A DNA stretch of 64,000 nt from Nitratireductor soli (GTDB taxonomy: Bacteria; Pseudomonadota; Alphaproteobacteria; Rhizobiales; Rhizobiaceae): contig NZ_LFVY01000004.1 of assembly GCF_001050155.1 (NCBI RefSeq), forward strand, positions 124,001-188,000. Reading direction: 5' to 3'. This document shows, piece after piece, positions 1 to 7,648 of the stretch. The translations under genes and the position numbers were made by a program. The notes under the pieces are model-generated. The model was not told where the DNA came from. It searched no databases and worked only from the letters and a program-made list of their open reading frames with translations. Numbering within the stretch: position 1 is the stretch's first letter; each line of letters begins with the position of its first letter.

Positions 1-102
1 GCGCATGGACACCAGCCAGTAGTGAACGATCGCCACGCGCAATGCGGTGTCTCCCAGAATTTTCGCGTCGAGTTTTCGCGTCGGGTTTTTCTGGCCGATC
101 AT
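1..102 (-). CDS. Glycosyltransferase family 4, N-terminal fragment (runs off window)
   Basis: Reading the minus strand from an ATG at 102 gives 34 in-frame codons to the window edge, ending in RVAIVHYWLVSMR. This is the usual first beta-strand and loop of GT4 (GT-B fold) sugar transferases, which normally continue GGEKV. An in-frame ATG at 135 is an alternative start; neither has a clear ribosome binding site. The gene diverges from the exopolysaccharide operon that starts at 401, so it probably adds a sugar to the same polymer. Only the start is visible, so donor and linkage cannot be inferred. Confidence 0.6.
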   Translation of the reverse strand, partial: MIGQKNPTRKLDAKILGDTALRVAIVHYWLVSMR

Positions 103-400
103 GGCGGCAACCGCCGGTGCGGGCACGCCGTCCATCCGGCTTGCCGCTTGTCTGAACGGAGGAGCGGGACGCTCGAATGGGCTAGGTCTTCATCCGATCG
201 TGCGCGGCACCGCCCGTCGCGATGCGGGGCCTGCCTCGAATATGCGCTGCGCTTAGGCCGGCTAGCCGAAAGGGACTAGGCGAAAACCGTCGCGACGGTA
301 TTTACCCGGCGCCGATTCGACCGATGATCAGCCAGGGCGTAAGGCGCAAGGCGCCGTTTCCGACGCCCGCGAATCGGACGGAGGCATCGGGGCAGGCATC
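103..400. promoter_or_regulatory. Divergent intergenic region ahead of exopolysaccharide operon
   Basis: About 300 bp separate the divergent GT4 gene from the ExoF-like gene. Short open frames cross it in several phases but none has a recognisable product. It should hold the promoters of both transcription units. I could not identify a convincing -35/-10 pair or operator by eye. Confidence 0.4.
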
Positions 401-1756
401 ATGGCGGGAACGGGGATTCAGCGGGCGCGCATATCTGGTGGGCTTTGGCGATATCTTCCGGCCGGCCGGCTATCGCCGCTGGCGATTGTCCTGGTCTGGA
501 GCCTTGTTTCGGCAATGGCCCCCGCACGCGCCGCCGACGACTTCCGGCTTCTGCCCCAGACCCGCATCAAGATCAGCGTTGTCGAATGGGTCGAGGCCCA
601 GGGCGAGTATCGCGAATGGACGGCGCTCAACGGTGAATATGCGGTGTCGAAATCGGGCATGATCGCCCTGCCGCTGGTCGGCGAGGCCGAGGCCAGCGGG
701 CTGACCACCGAGGCGCTTGCTGCCGGCATCGCCGATGCGCTGCAGCGCAGGACCGGGCTTGTCAGCCCGCCATCGGTGACTGTGGAGGTCATCCGTTACC
801 CGTCGATCTATGTGACCGGCAGCGTCGACCGGCCAGGCGAGTTCGAGTACCGGCCGGGCTTGATCGTATTGCAGGCGCTGGCCATGGCGGGCGGGCGTGT
901 TCGCAAATCAGATCTCGCTGGCGGCTATTCCGAGCTGGAACAGATTCGCTATGCGGGCGAATTGGGGCGCATCGAGCTGGAATTGCTGCAACGCCTGACA
1001 CGGCGCGCGCGCCTCGAAGCCGAGCTCGCCGAGCGCCCGGAGATCGAGTTCGCCGCCGCCCTTGCCGAAGCGCCGTTCGCCGCGCATGCGGCCCAGTTCG
1101 CCAGCGATGAGGACGCCATCTTCAAGGCCCGCACGGAAGCGTATGAGCGGCAGCTTGCTTCGCTGACCGAGCTTGGCGCGCTGTTTCGCGAGGAGATCAA
1201 GATTCTCGGCGAGAAAGTCACGGCGCAGGACCGGCAGATCGCTATTGCCGAGGACGAGCTTCGCGACATCGCCAAGCTGGTCAAGAGCGGCACCGCCACC
1301 AGATCGCGCGAGACGGGGCTGGAACGCGTCGTCGCCGACCTGCAAAGCAGCCGGCTCGATCTGGCCGTCGCCTCGATGCGCGCCCAGCAAAGACTGAGCG
1401 AAACCGATCGCGACGCGCTCAGCCTGAAGGGAGCGCGGCGAACGGAAGTCGGCACGGCGCTGCAGACCGTCAATCTCGAAATCGACGATCTCAAGCTGCG
1501 GCGCGACGTAACCGAACAGCTCTTGCAGGCGACCGGTGCGTCATTGAACCGGCGCCAGGATCGCGCCTTCGAGCAGCAGCCGCTGCATTTCACCGTGATC
1601 CGTGGTGGCGTGGCCGGCAAGCGCCAGGAAGCGCTCGAGACAACCTCGCTGCAACCCGGCGATGTTTTGGAAGTGCATCTCGATCTGGCGGGCGCCTCGA
1701 TGCCGCCGCTCGCCGCCGCAGCAACCGAACAAGCTGGCCGCGCCACGCCCCGCTGA
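401..1756 (+). CDS. ExoF-like polysaccharide export protein
   Basis: Protein of 451 aa. It starts with a signal sequence (hydrophobic about 25-45, Ala-rich cleavage region ending AARA). A Poly_export domain follows, recognisable from FRLLPQTRIKISVVEW and GMIALPLVGE, then an SLBB-like segment (YVTGSVDRPGEFEYRPG). The second half, about 185-390, is Glu/Arg/Ala-rich and predicted coiled coil, as in rhizobial ExoF rather than the shorter enterobacterial Wza. Known family role: periplasmic/outer-membrane part of the secretion channel for exopolysaccharide, working with the inner-membrane Wzz/ExoP component, which is the next gene 24 bp downstream. There is no lipobox cysteine in the signal region, so it is not an obvious lipoprotein. 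An exoF ortholog is possible, but I do not assign the symbol. Confidence 0.85.
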   Translation: MAGTGIQRARISGGLWRYLPAGRLSPLAIVLVWSLVSAMAPARAADDFRLLPQTRIKISVVEWVEAQGEYREWTALNGEYAVSKSGMIALPLVGEAEASGLTTEALAAGIADALQRRTGLVSPPSVTVEVIRYPSIYVTGSVDRPGEFEYRPGLIVLQALAMAGGRVRKSDLAGGYSELEQIRYAGELGRIELELLQRLTRRARLEAELAERPEIEFAAALAEAPFAAHAAQFASDEDAIFKARTEAYERQLASLTELGALFREEIKILGEKVTAQDRQIAIAEDELRDIAKLVKSGTATRSRETGLERVVADLQSSRLDLAVASMRAQQRLSETDRDALSLKGARRTEVGTALQTVNLEIDDLKLRRDVTEQLLQATGASLNRRQDRAFEQQPLHFTVIRGGVAGKRQEALETTSLQPGDVLEVHLDLAGASMPPLAAAATEQAGRATPR

Positions 1757-1780
1757 CGCGACAAAGGAACGGAACGAACC

Positions 1781-4135
1781 ATGGTGGTCCAGGACATTCG
1801 CAAGTTCCCAAGCGGTGAGTACGCAAGGCCGGGCAATGACCTGCCGCAGGAGTATATTTCCTTTCGCGACATCTGGTCTTTCCTGCGCCGGCATCTCCTG
1901 GTGCTGGCCTTCATGACCGGGCTCGGCGCCGCCCTCGGCGCGCTCTACATCGCCGAGACGCAACCGACCTATTCGTCCATCGCCCGCATCGTCATCGACC
2001 GCGAGCAGGCGCGCATCGCCTCGCAGGACGCCTCCACGGGGACCATCATCATCGAGGCGGCGGAAATCGCCAGCGAGGTGGAGATCGTCAAATCGGAGGC
2101 CATCGCCCGGTCTGTCATCCACGAGCTCAACCTCACCGAGGATCCGGAAATCCGCGACAGCACGTCCTGGCGCTCGGCGGTCCGCCGCGCCTTCGCTTCC
2201 CTGGCAGCGCTGTTCGCCGGTTCGGCCGAACCGGCCGGCAACCCGGCGGCGGCTCCCGACGAGGAAGACATCATGCGCCGCACCATGGCTGGCTTCCTTG
2301 GCCGCGTGTCGGTGCGCCGCGTCGGGCAATCCTACGTGCTGGAAATCGGCTACACCTCGACCGATCCCGTCAAGGCGGCCCGCGCGGCAAACGCCATCGC
2401 CAACACCTATATGCGTTCGACGCTGGACGCCAAATCCGCGATCGTCGCGCGTGGCGCGGACTGGATCCAGGACAAGCTGATCGAGATCGGCAAGCAGGCA
2501 CGCGAGGCCGCGCTCAGCGTCGAGCAATTCCGCAACGGCAACGACATCGAGCAGGTGGGAACGGCGGCGTCGCTCGATCAGCAGCAGCTGGCCGAGATCA
2601 GCGCTCAGCTTCTGGCAGCTCAAGCGAGCACGGCAAGCGAGGCGGCCCGGTTGGAGACGATCAACCGCCTTCTGCGCGGCGACCTGGCCGATGGTTATGT
2701 CGCCGAGGCGCTCAACAATGCCGAGATCAACCGCCTGCGGGGAGAACTCGGCGCAGCGCGGTCCCGGCTCGAAGTGCTTGGCGGCCGCTATGGCGCGGAC
2801 AGCGGGCCGGCACGTGCCGTGCATGATGAGATCGCCCGTCTCGAAGGGCAGATCAGAAGCGAGCTGCTGCGCATCCAGGGCGTCTACAAGGCCGGCCTCG
2901 ACACGGCCCGTGCCCGCGAGGCCCTGCTGCAGACCCAGCTTGAGGGGATCAAGGGCGGCGTTTCGCAGAAGAACCTGGCGCGCGTCGAACTGACCGAACT
3001 GGAAAGCCGGGCGACCACGTATCGGCGCATGTATGAAAGCGTGCTGCAGCAACTCATCGTCACGTTGCAAAAACAATCCTTCCCGATCGGCGATGCGCGG
3101 ATGGTGACCGCCGCGACGCCGCCGCTGGCCAAGACCTGGCCGAAAACGACCCTCATCATCCCGCTGTCGCTGATGCTGGGCTTTGCCGGTGGTCTCGGCC
3201 TGGCCGGTTTGCGCGACGTGCTCGACCGGCGCATCAATTCGGGCGAGAGGCTGGGCCGCGAGCTTGGCCTGCCGACGCTCGGCTACGTTCCCTTCACCCG
3301 GTTTCGCACGAGCCGGATCGCCGGTGGCCCGCCGGAGCCGGCCGCGGCCTTGCGCTACGTGCTGGATGCCCCTTATTCGGGATTCTCCGAAGCGTTGCGC
3401 AGCGTCAAGAACTCGATCGACGCGGCTTTCCCGGCGAATGGGCCAATCATCGTCGGGGTCACCTCCGTCGGCATCGGCGAAGGCAAGACGACCATCGCCA
3501 CCAACCTCGCCCAGCTCTACAGCAATGAGGGCGTTGCGGTGGTTCTGGTCGATGCGAGTTTCACCAGCCCGAGCATTAGCCGACTTGCCAAGGGGCGCGG
3601 CTCGGCGCTTGGCCTCTCCGTCTGCGGCGCGACGGCCATGCCGGCCACGATCGAGGATGACGATAAACCGGCGCGTCGCAAGCCGGGCGAGGGAGAGTTG
3701 GCGCTGCATGAATGGTCGGTCGTCACCCATGAGACCACCCCCTCATTGGAAGACCCGCCCATCCTCCCGGTGTTGACGGTCGACCAGATCAAGCAGGCGG
3801 CGCATCCGGGGCATCGCTACGGCCACTTGCCGGCGCTGAAACAACAGCTCGAAACGCTGCGCGGCCGCTACAATGTGATCATTGTCGACCTGTCGACCTT
3901 TGCCACGTCGGCTGACACCCGCGTCATCAGCGCCTATCTCGACGGTATTCTGGTGGTGCTTGGCAACCGGCGCAAGATGACCTTCGAATGGTTGGCCGGC
4001 GCGCTGGCGACGTTTGGCAAGTCGCGCGTCGGCGTGCTCGGCGTCGTGTTCAACCGAACCCTCAGCCAGAAGAGCTGGCCGGCCGCCGTCCGCGGCGCAT
4101 TGCGGCCCCGCAGGTGGCGCAATGGCGCCGCGTGA
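1781..4135 (+). CDS. ExoP-like Wzz chain-length determinant fused to a P-loop ATPase domain
   Basis: Protein of 784 aa. A Wzz-type domain has TM1 at about 37-57, a long periplasmic coiled coil at about 215-400 and TM2 at about 456-476. The cytoplasmic domain resembles bacterial tyrosine kinases, with Walker A GVTSVGIGEGKTT at about 560-572 and a Walker B-like strand YNVIIVDLSTFATSAD near 700. Known role: setting polymer length and gating export with the outer-membrane partner (the ExoF-like gene upstream). Two features are odd. The Walker A' motif, normally DxDxR, reads DASFTS. The C-terminus (AVRGALRPRRWRNGAA) has no tyrosine cluster. The ATPase fold is therefore clear, but tyrosine autokinase activity is doubtful. 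Ribosome binding site GGAACGGAACG precedes the ATG. The 3' end overlaps the next gene by 14 bp, indicating translational coupling. Confidence 0.85.
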   Translation: MVVQDIRKFPSGEYARPGNDLPQEYISFRDIWSFLRRHLLVLAFMTGLGAALGALYIAETQPTYSSIARIVIDREQARIASQDASTGTIIIEAAEIASEVEIVKSEAIARSVIHELNLTEDPEIRDSTSWRSAVRRAFASLAALFAGSAEPAGNPAAAPDEEDIMRRTMAGFLGRVSVRRVGQSYVLEIGYTSTDPVKAARAANAIANTYMRSTLDAKSAIVARGADWIQDKLIEIGKQAREAALSVEQFRNGNDIEQVGTAASLDQQQLAEISAQLLAAQASTASEAARLETINRLLRGDLADGYVAEALNNAEINRLRGELGAARSRLEVLGGRYGADSGPARAVHDEIARLEGQIRSELLRIQGVYKAGLDTARAREALLQTQLEGIKGGVSQKNLARVELTELESRATTYRRMYESVLQQLIVTLQKQSFPIGDARMVTAATPPLAKTWPKTTLIIPLSLMLGFAGGLGLAGLRDVLDRRINSGERLGRELGLPTLGYVPFTRFRTSRIAGGPPEPAAALRYVLDAPYSGFSEALRSVKNSIDAAFPANGPIIVGVTSVGIGEGKTTIATNLAQLYSNEGVAVVLVDASFTSPSISRLAKGRGSALGLSVCGATAMPATIEDDDKPARRKPGEGELALHEWSVVTHETTPSLEDPPILPVLTVDQIKQAAHPGHRYGHLPALKQQLETLRGRYNVIIVDLSTFATSADTRVISAYLDGILVVLGNRRKMTFEWLAGALATFGKSRVGVLGVVFNRTLSQKSWPAAVRGALRPRRWRNGAA

Positions 4136-5033
4136 AGCCCGGACCCCGGTCCATCGCCTGGCCGTCGGCATCGCCACCACCGGCCGCCGCGACATTCTGC
4201 GCGCCGCCTTGCCGCATTTGCAGCAACAGACGCGGCAGGCGGACTTGATCGTCATCTGCGCAGCAGAAGAAGCTGACGTCGATCAGACGGCGCTTGGCGA
4301 ACTCGCCGCCCGCACCCGCATCGTCTTCGCCAAGCGCGGCCTGTGTTGCCAGCGCAACCGCATTCTGGCCGGTGTTGCCGACGCCGACATCCTCCTGTTC
4401 CTCGACGATGATTTCCTGATGGCGCCAACCTATCTGGCGGAGACAGAGCGCATTTTCGCGGCGAATCCCGATGTGGTGATGGGCACTGGAACGGTCGATG
4501 CGGACGGCATTTCGGGACCCGGCATCGCCTTTTCGGACGGCGTGCGCATTCTCCATCGCCCGGGGCAGGCGACGGGTCGGCTGTGCGAAAGCCCGGTCTA
4601 CAACGCCTATGGATGCAACATGGCCGTCCGCATGGCGACCGTTCGCGCGCATCACCTGGCGTTCGACGAGAATCTGCCGCTATACGGCTGGCTGGAAGAC
4701 GTGGATTTCAGCCGCCAGATGGCCCGCCATGGCCGCATCGTCCGCTCGGGTCGGTTGCGCGGCGTGCATCTGGGAACCAAGTCCGGCCGGACCTCGGGCG
4801 TGCGTCTTGGCTATTCGCAGATCGCCAACCCGATCTATCTGATGCGCAAGAACACGATGAGCTTTCGCCATGCGGGGCCGCAGATGGCGCGCAACCTCGT
4901 CGCCAACGCGCTACGCCTGGCGGCGCCCGAACCCTGGGTCGACCGGCGCGGGCGATTGCGCGGCAATCTGCGCGCCCTGGCCGATCTCTGCCGCGGGCGG
5001 CTTGCGCCGCAAAACGTCACGGCGCTGGAGTAG
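4122..5033 (+). CDS. Glycosyltransferase family 2
   Basis: Protein of 303 aa counted from the ATG at 4122, which overlaps the end of the ExoP-like gene. A longer in-frame start at 4014 exists but would overlap that gene heavily and codes for low-complexity residues. The GT-A fold shows at LAVGIATTGRRDILRAALP, the metal/nucleotide-binding DDD at 95-97 (LLFLDDDFLMAP) and the acceptor-side ED pair at about 192-193 (LYGWLEDVDFSRQMARHG). Family role: transfer of a sugar from a nucleotide donor to the growing lipid-linked repeat unit at the inner face of the membrane. It has no obvious membrane segment. Specificity cannot be read from the sequence. The gene continues the exopolysaccharide operon, with 8 bp to the next one. 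Confidence 0.85.
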   Translation: MAPREARTPVHRLAVGIATTGRRDILRAALPHLQQQTRQADLIVICAAEEADVDQTALGELAARTRIVFAKRGLCCQRNRILAGVADADILLFLDDDFLMAPTYLAETERIFAANPDVVMGTGTVDADGISGPGIAFSDGVRILHRPGQATGRLCESPVYNAYGCNMAVRMATVRAHHLAFDENLPLYGWLEDVDFSRQMARHGRIVRSGRLRGVHLGTKSGRTSGVRLGYSQIANPIYLMRKNTMSFRHAGPQMARNLVANALRLAAPEPWVDRRGRLRGNLRALADLCRGRLAPQNVTALE

Positions 5034-5041
5034 AAACCGGC

Positions 5042-6364
5042 ATGCGTCCCGAACGCGTCGTCATCATCAACGACCGCTCCGCCGATGTCGGCGGCGCCTC
5101 CAACTTGTCGCGCCTGTCGGCCAGGATGCTGCGCGAGGCGGGCGTGCCGGTGACCTTCTTTTCGGGTGACTGCTCATCAGGGACAGCCGATGCAGATGCG
5201 CTCAATCTCAACGGCGTTCCGCTGCTGGAGCAGGGGCGCCTGTCGGCCGCGACGCAGGGGCTTTACAACCGGCAGGCCTGTGCCGCATTGGAAGCCTTGA
5301 TCGCCCGCATCGACACGCCGGCCACCCTCTATCACGTGCACGGTTGGTCGAAAATCCTGTCACCGTCGATCTTCCGTCCGCTCGCCCGCCTGCGCGACCG
5401 CGTCGTGCTGCATGCCCACGACTATTTCCTTGCTTGTCCGAATGGCGGTTTCGTCAATTATCCACGGGCGTCCGTCTGCGCGTTGGCACCCATGTCGGCG
5501 CGCTGCCTGATGACGCAATGCGACAAGCGCGGCTTTCATCAGAAGGCCTGGCGCACGGCGCGTCATGCGCTGCTGCATCGTCTGTTCGACATGCGTGCCA
5601 CGCCGGCCAACATCGTCCTCGTCCACGACCGCATGATTGACTATTTCCGGCGCGCCGGCATCGATCCGCAGCGCATGGTCACCATACGCAATCCGGTGAC
5701 GCCTTTCTTCACGGACGCGGCGGCGCCCTGGATGATGCGCGACTTCTTCTTCATCGGCCGGCTGGAGCCGGAGAAAGGATTTGAGGATGCCGCAGCGGCC
5801 GCCCGCCTGGCCGGGGTCGGGCTGCATGTGATCGGCGCGGGCGCCGGTCGCAGCCGCCTTGCAGGCGCCTATCCGGAAGTGGTGCTGCATGGCTGGCGCG
5901 ACCGGGCCGAGATCGCCGTGCTTTTGCGTTCGGCGCGCTGCGTGGTCATATCCTCGCGTGTCCCCGAACCGTTCGGCCTGGCAGCGTTGGAGGCGGCCGG
6001 CAGCGGCATTCCCGTCATTCTGCCTTCGGAAGCTCTGTTGAGCAGCGAAATCGAGGCGTCAGGCTCCGGCATGAGCTTTCCAGCCGGTGATGTCGGCGGG
6101 CTGGCCGGCGCCATGCGTGCGGTGGCCGGCGACGACGCGGAGGTCCAGCGCATGAGCCGCAATGCACGGCGCACCGCGGCCGATCTGGCGCACACGCCGC
6201 AATCCTGGGCGGCGGCGCTGATGACGCTCTATTGCGCCCTCGTTGATCGGGCGATGGCGGCCGAGAGCCAGCGCGGCTGCGGCGCCGCCCGGGGCACCCG
6301 GGGAGCCGCCGCAAGGACAGTGCCAGCTAATCCTTTTGGGCAGCCGGCGGGCAAGACACATTAG
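5042..6364 (+). CDS. Glycosyltransferase family 4
   Basis: Protein of 440 aa from the ATG at 5042, chosen because VVIINDRSADVGGASNLSRL is the expected first strand of a GT-B transferase. The open frame runs further upstream only as a shadow of the GT2 gene. The C-terminal nucleotide-sugar domain has FFIGRLEPEKGFEDA and the EX7E-type motif PEPFGLAALEAAGSGIPVI (about 305-325). A cysteine-bearing region in the middle (CPNGGFVNYPRASVC, CLMTQC) resembles the segment seen in many GT4 enzymes of capsule clusters. Likely role: addition of one sugar of the repeat unit. It is the last gene of the tightly packed run that starts at 401; the next gene begins after an AT-rich gap. Confidence 0.85.
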   Translation: MRPERVVIINDRSADVGGASNLSRLSARMLREAGVPVTFFSGDCSSGTADADALNLNGVPLLEQGRLSAATQGLYNRQACAALEALIARIDTPATLYHVHGWSKILSPSIFRPLARLRDRVVLHAHDYFLACPNGGFVNYPRASVCALAPMSARCLMTQCDKRGFHQKAWRTARHALLHRLFDMRATPANIVLVHDRMIDYFRRAGIDPQRMVTIRNPVTPFFTDAAAPWMMRDFFFIGRLEPEKGFEDAAAAARLAGVGLHVIGAGAGRSRLAGAYPEVVLHGWRDRAEIAVLLRSARCVVISSRVPEPFGLAALEAAGSGIPVILPSEALLSSEIEASGSGMSFPAGDVGGLAGAMRAVAGDDAEVQRMSRNARRTAADLAHTPQSWAAALMTLYCALVDRAMAAESQRGCGAARGTRGAAARTVPANPFGQPAGKTH

Positions 6365-6535
6365 GACAGGTCATATCAACGGGGGAGGAGGTTAGGCACG
6401 GGAGGATTTCGCTCGATTATGCATCAAAATATCTCTGCAAATACACCAATGGAATTATATCACGTGTTTTAAAGGCATTATAATATTTTGTCATGAGAGG
6501 TGCGGGTCTAGGAAAATTCTCTTAGGGGCTGTTGT
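6365..6535. promoter_or_regulatory. AT-rich upstream region of the ExoY-like gene
   Basis: This gap is much richer in A and T than its surroundings, and the bias continues into the first 40 or so codons of the next gene. It includes TATAAT at 6479-6484, which could serve as a -10 element, but I see no good -35 at the right distance. The likely function is an independent promoter for the ExoY-like gene. Confidence 0.35.
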
Positions 6536-7213
6536 ATGCTGTATGCTTTTGATAGTTCCATAAAAGAAGAAATAAAGATAGGCGGTCATGGAAAATACCG
6601 CCCATACATTTTTTTTAAAAGAACATTGGATGTCATATTTAGTCTTATAGCGATACTTTTCTTTCTTCCGTTCTTCATTGCTATTGCGACATTGCTCTCC
6701 ATCCATGATGGCTGGCCGGTTATTTATCGGCACAAGCGCATCGGGCGAAATGGCAAGGCATTCGACTGCTTCAAGTTCCGCACCATGCGGCGGGATGCCG
6801 ATCGGGTTCTGTCGGACCTGTTGAGAACGGATGCCGGCGCGCGGCTGGAATGGGACCTGCAGCAAAAGCTGCGCAACGATCCGCGCATCCATCCGGTCGG
6901 GCGCTTTCTGCGCATCTCCAGTCTTGATGAGCTGCCGCAATTCTTCAATGTGCTGCGCGGCGATATGAGCATCGTCGGACCCCGGCCGATCGTTGAGGAC
7001 GAGATCCCGCGCTATGGCGAGCGCATTCACGATTACCTGTCGATGACGCCGGGCATCACCGGACTTTGGCAGGTCTCCGGTCGCAGCGAGACGTCTTACC
7101 AATACCGCGTCGACCTGGACAGCCAGTACCGCGAGACATGCTCGCTGCTGCTTGATCTGAAAATCATCTGCCGGACGGTCACCGTGGTCCTGTTCGATCA
7201 CAATGGCTGTTGA
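6536..7213 (+). CDS. ExoY-like undecaprenyl-phosphate sugar-1-phosphate transferase
   Basis: Protein of 225 aa, a short (monotopic, ExoY/PglC-size) member of the bacterial sugar transferase family. One hydrophobic segment lies at 31-55 with the start of the conserved FKRTLDV. KFRTM is at 80-84, DELPQFFNVLRGDMSIVGPRP at about 131-151 and PGITGLWQVSGRS near 180, all diagnostic. Known role: transfer of hexose-1-phosphate (often galactose) onto undecaprenyl phosphate, the first committed step of exopolysaccharide repeat assembly. The start at 6536 has AGGGG seven bases upstream. The first codons are unusually AT-rich for this genome. Which sugar it uses is not visible. Confidence 0.88.
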   Translation: MLYAFDSSIKEEIKIGGHGKYRPYIFFKRTLDVIFSLIAILFFLPFFIAIATLLSIHDGWPVIYRHKRIGRNGKAFDCFKFRTMRRDADRVLSDLLRTDAGARLEWDLQQKLRNDPRIHPVGRFLRISSLDELPQFFNVLRGDMSIVGPRPIVEDEIPRYGERIHDYLSMTPGITGLWQVSGRSETSYQYRVDLDSQYRETCSLLLDLKIICRTVTVVLFDHNGC

Positions 7214-7243
7214 AAAGCCCGGGCTACTGGAGAAGCGCAGGCC

Positions 7244-7396
7244 TCACAGCACGAAGACAAGCAGCAGGACGATCCAGAAGAGGAGGCAGAAGGCGATGAC
7301 CAGCCAGCGTACCAGGATCTTGGTTCTGAGCGATTTCAGCGGTCCTGCCAGCAAACCGCGGCTCAGATGATTTTCCTTGCTTGCGTCTCGGGCCAT
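7244..7396 (-). CDS. Small single-pass membrane protein (hypothetical)
   Basis: Reading the minus strand from the ATG at 7396 gives 50 aa: a basic N-terminal half (MARDASKENHLSRG, PLKSLRTKI) and a strongly hydrophobic C-terminal helix (LVIAFCLLFWIVLLLVFVL) that ends the protein. A longer in-frame start at 7525 exists but adds Arg/Ser-rich sequence with no family resemblance. The layout suggests a tail-anchored or single-span inner-membrane peptide. I recognise no family. It lies convergent to the ExoY-like gene and divergent from the flippase. It could be real or a chance frame. Confidence 0.4.
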   Translation of the reverse strand: MARDASKENHLSRGLLAGPLKSLRTKILVRWLVIAFCLLFWIVLLLVFVL

Positions 7397-7648
7397 TTGC
7401 TTGCTGTCCGACGATCTAGGGGCAGACCGAAGACCACACATCCTTGTCGTCAAGGTGTCCGGTCGGCTCGGCACTCCATGCACGTTACGCAAAGCTGCAA
7501 CAACAATTGGGCGACAAAAACTCATGCGGCCAGATTTTCAGCGACTTGACCGAAACGAGCGGCGAATCACCGATAGCCACGCGGCAACCCTAGCCGATCG
7601 GCCAGCCGCCGTGAATAGCGGCCCCGGACAGGTACCTGGGGTTACCAT

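Noticed and set aside
1541-3730. A 729-codon minus-strand open frame opposite the ExoP-like gene
   Set aside because: No family features and compositional bias typical of antisense frames; the plus-strand gene is certain.
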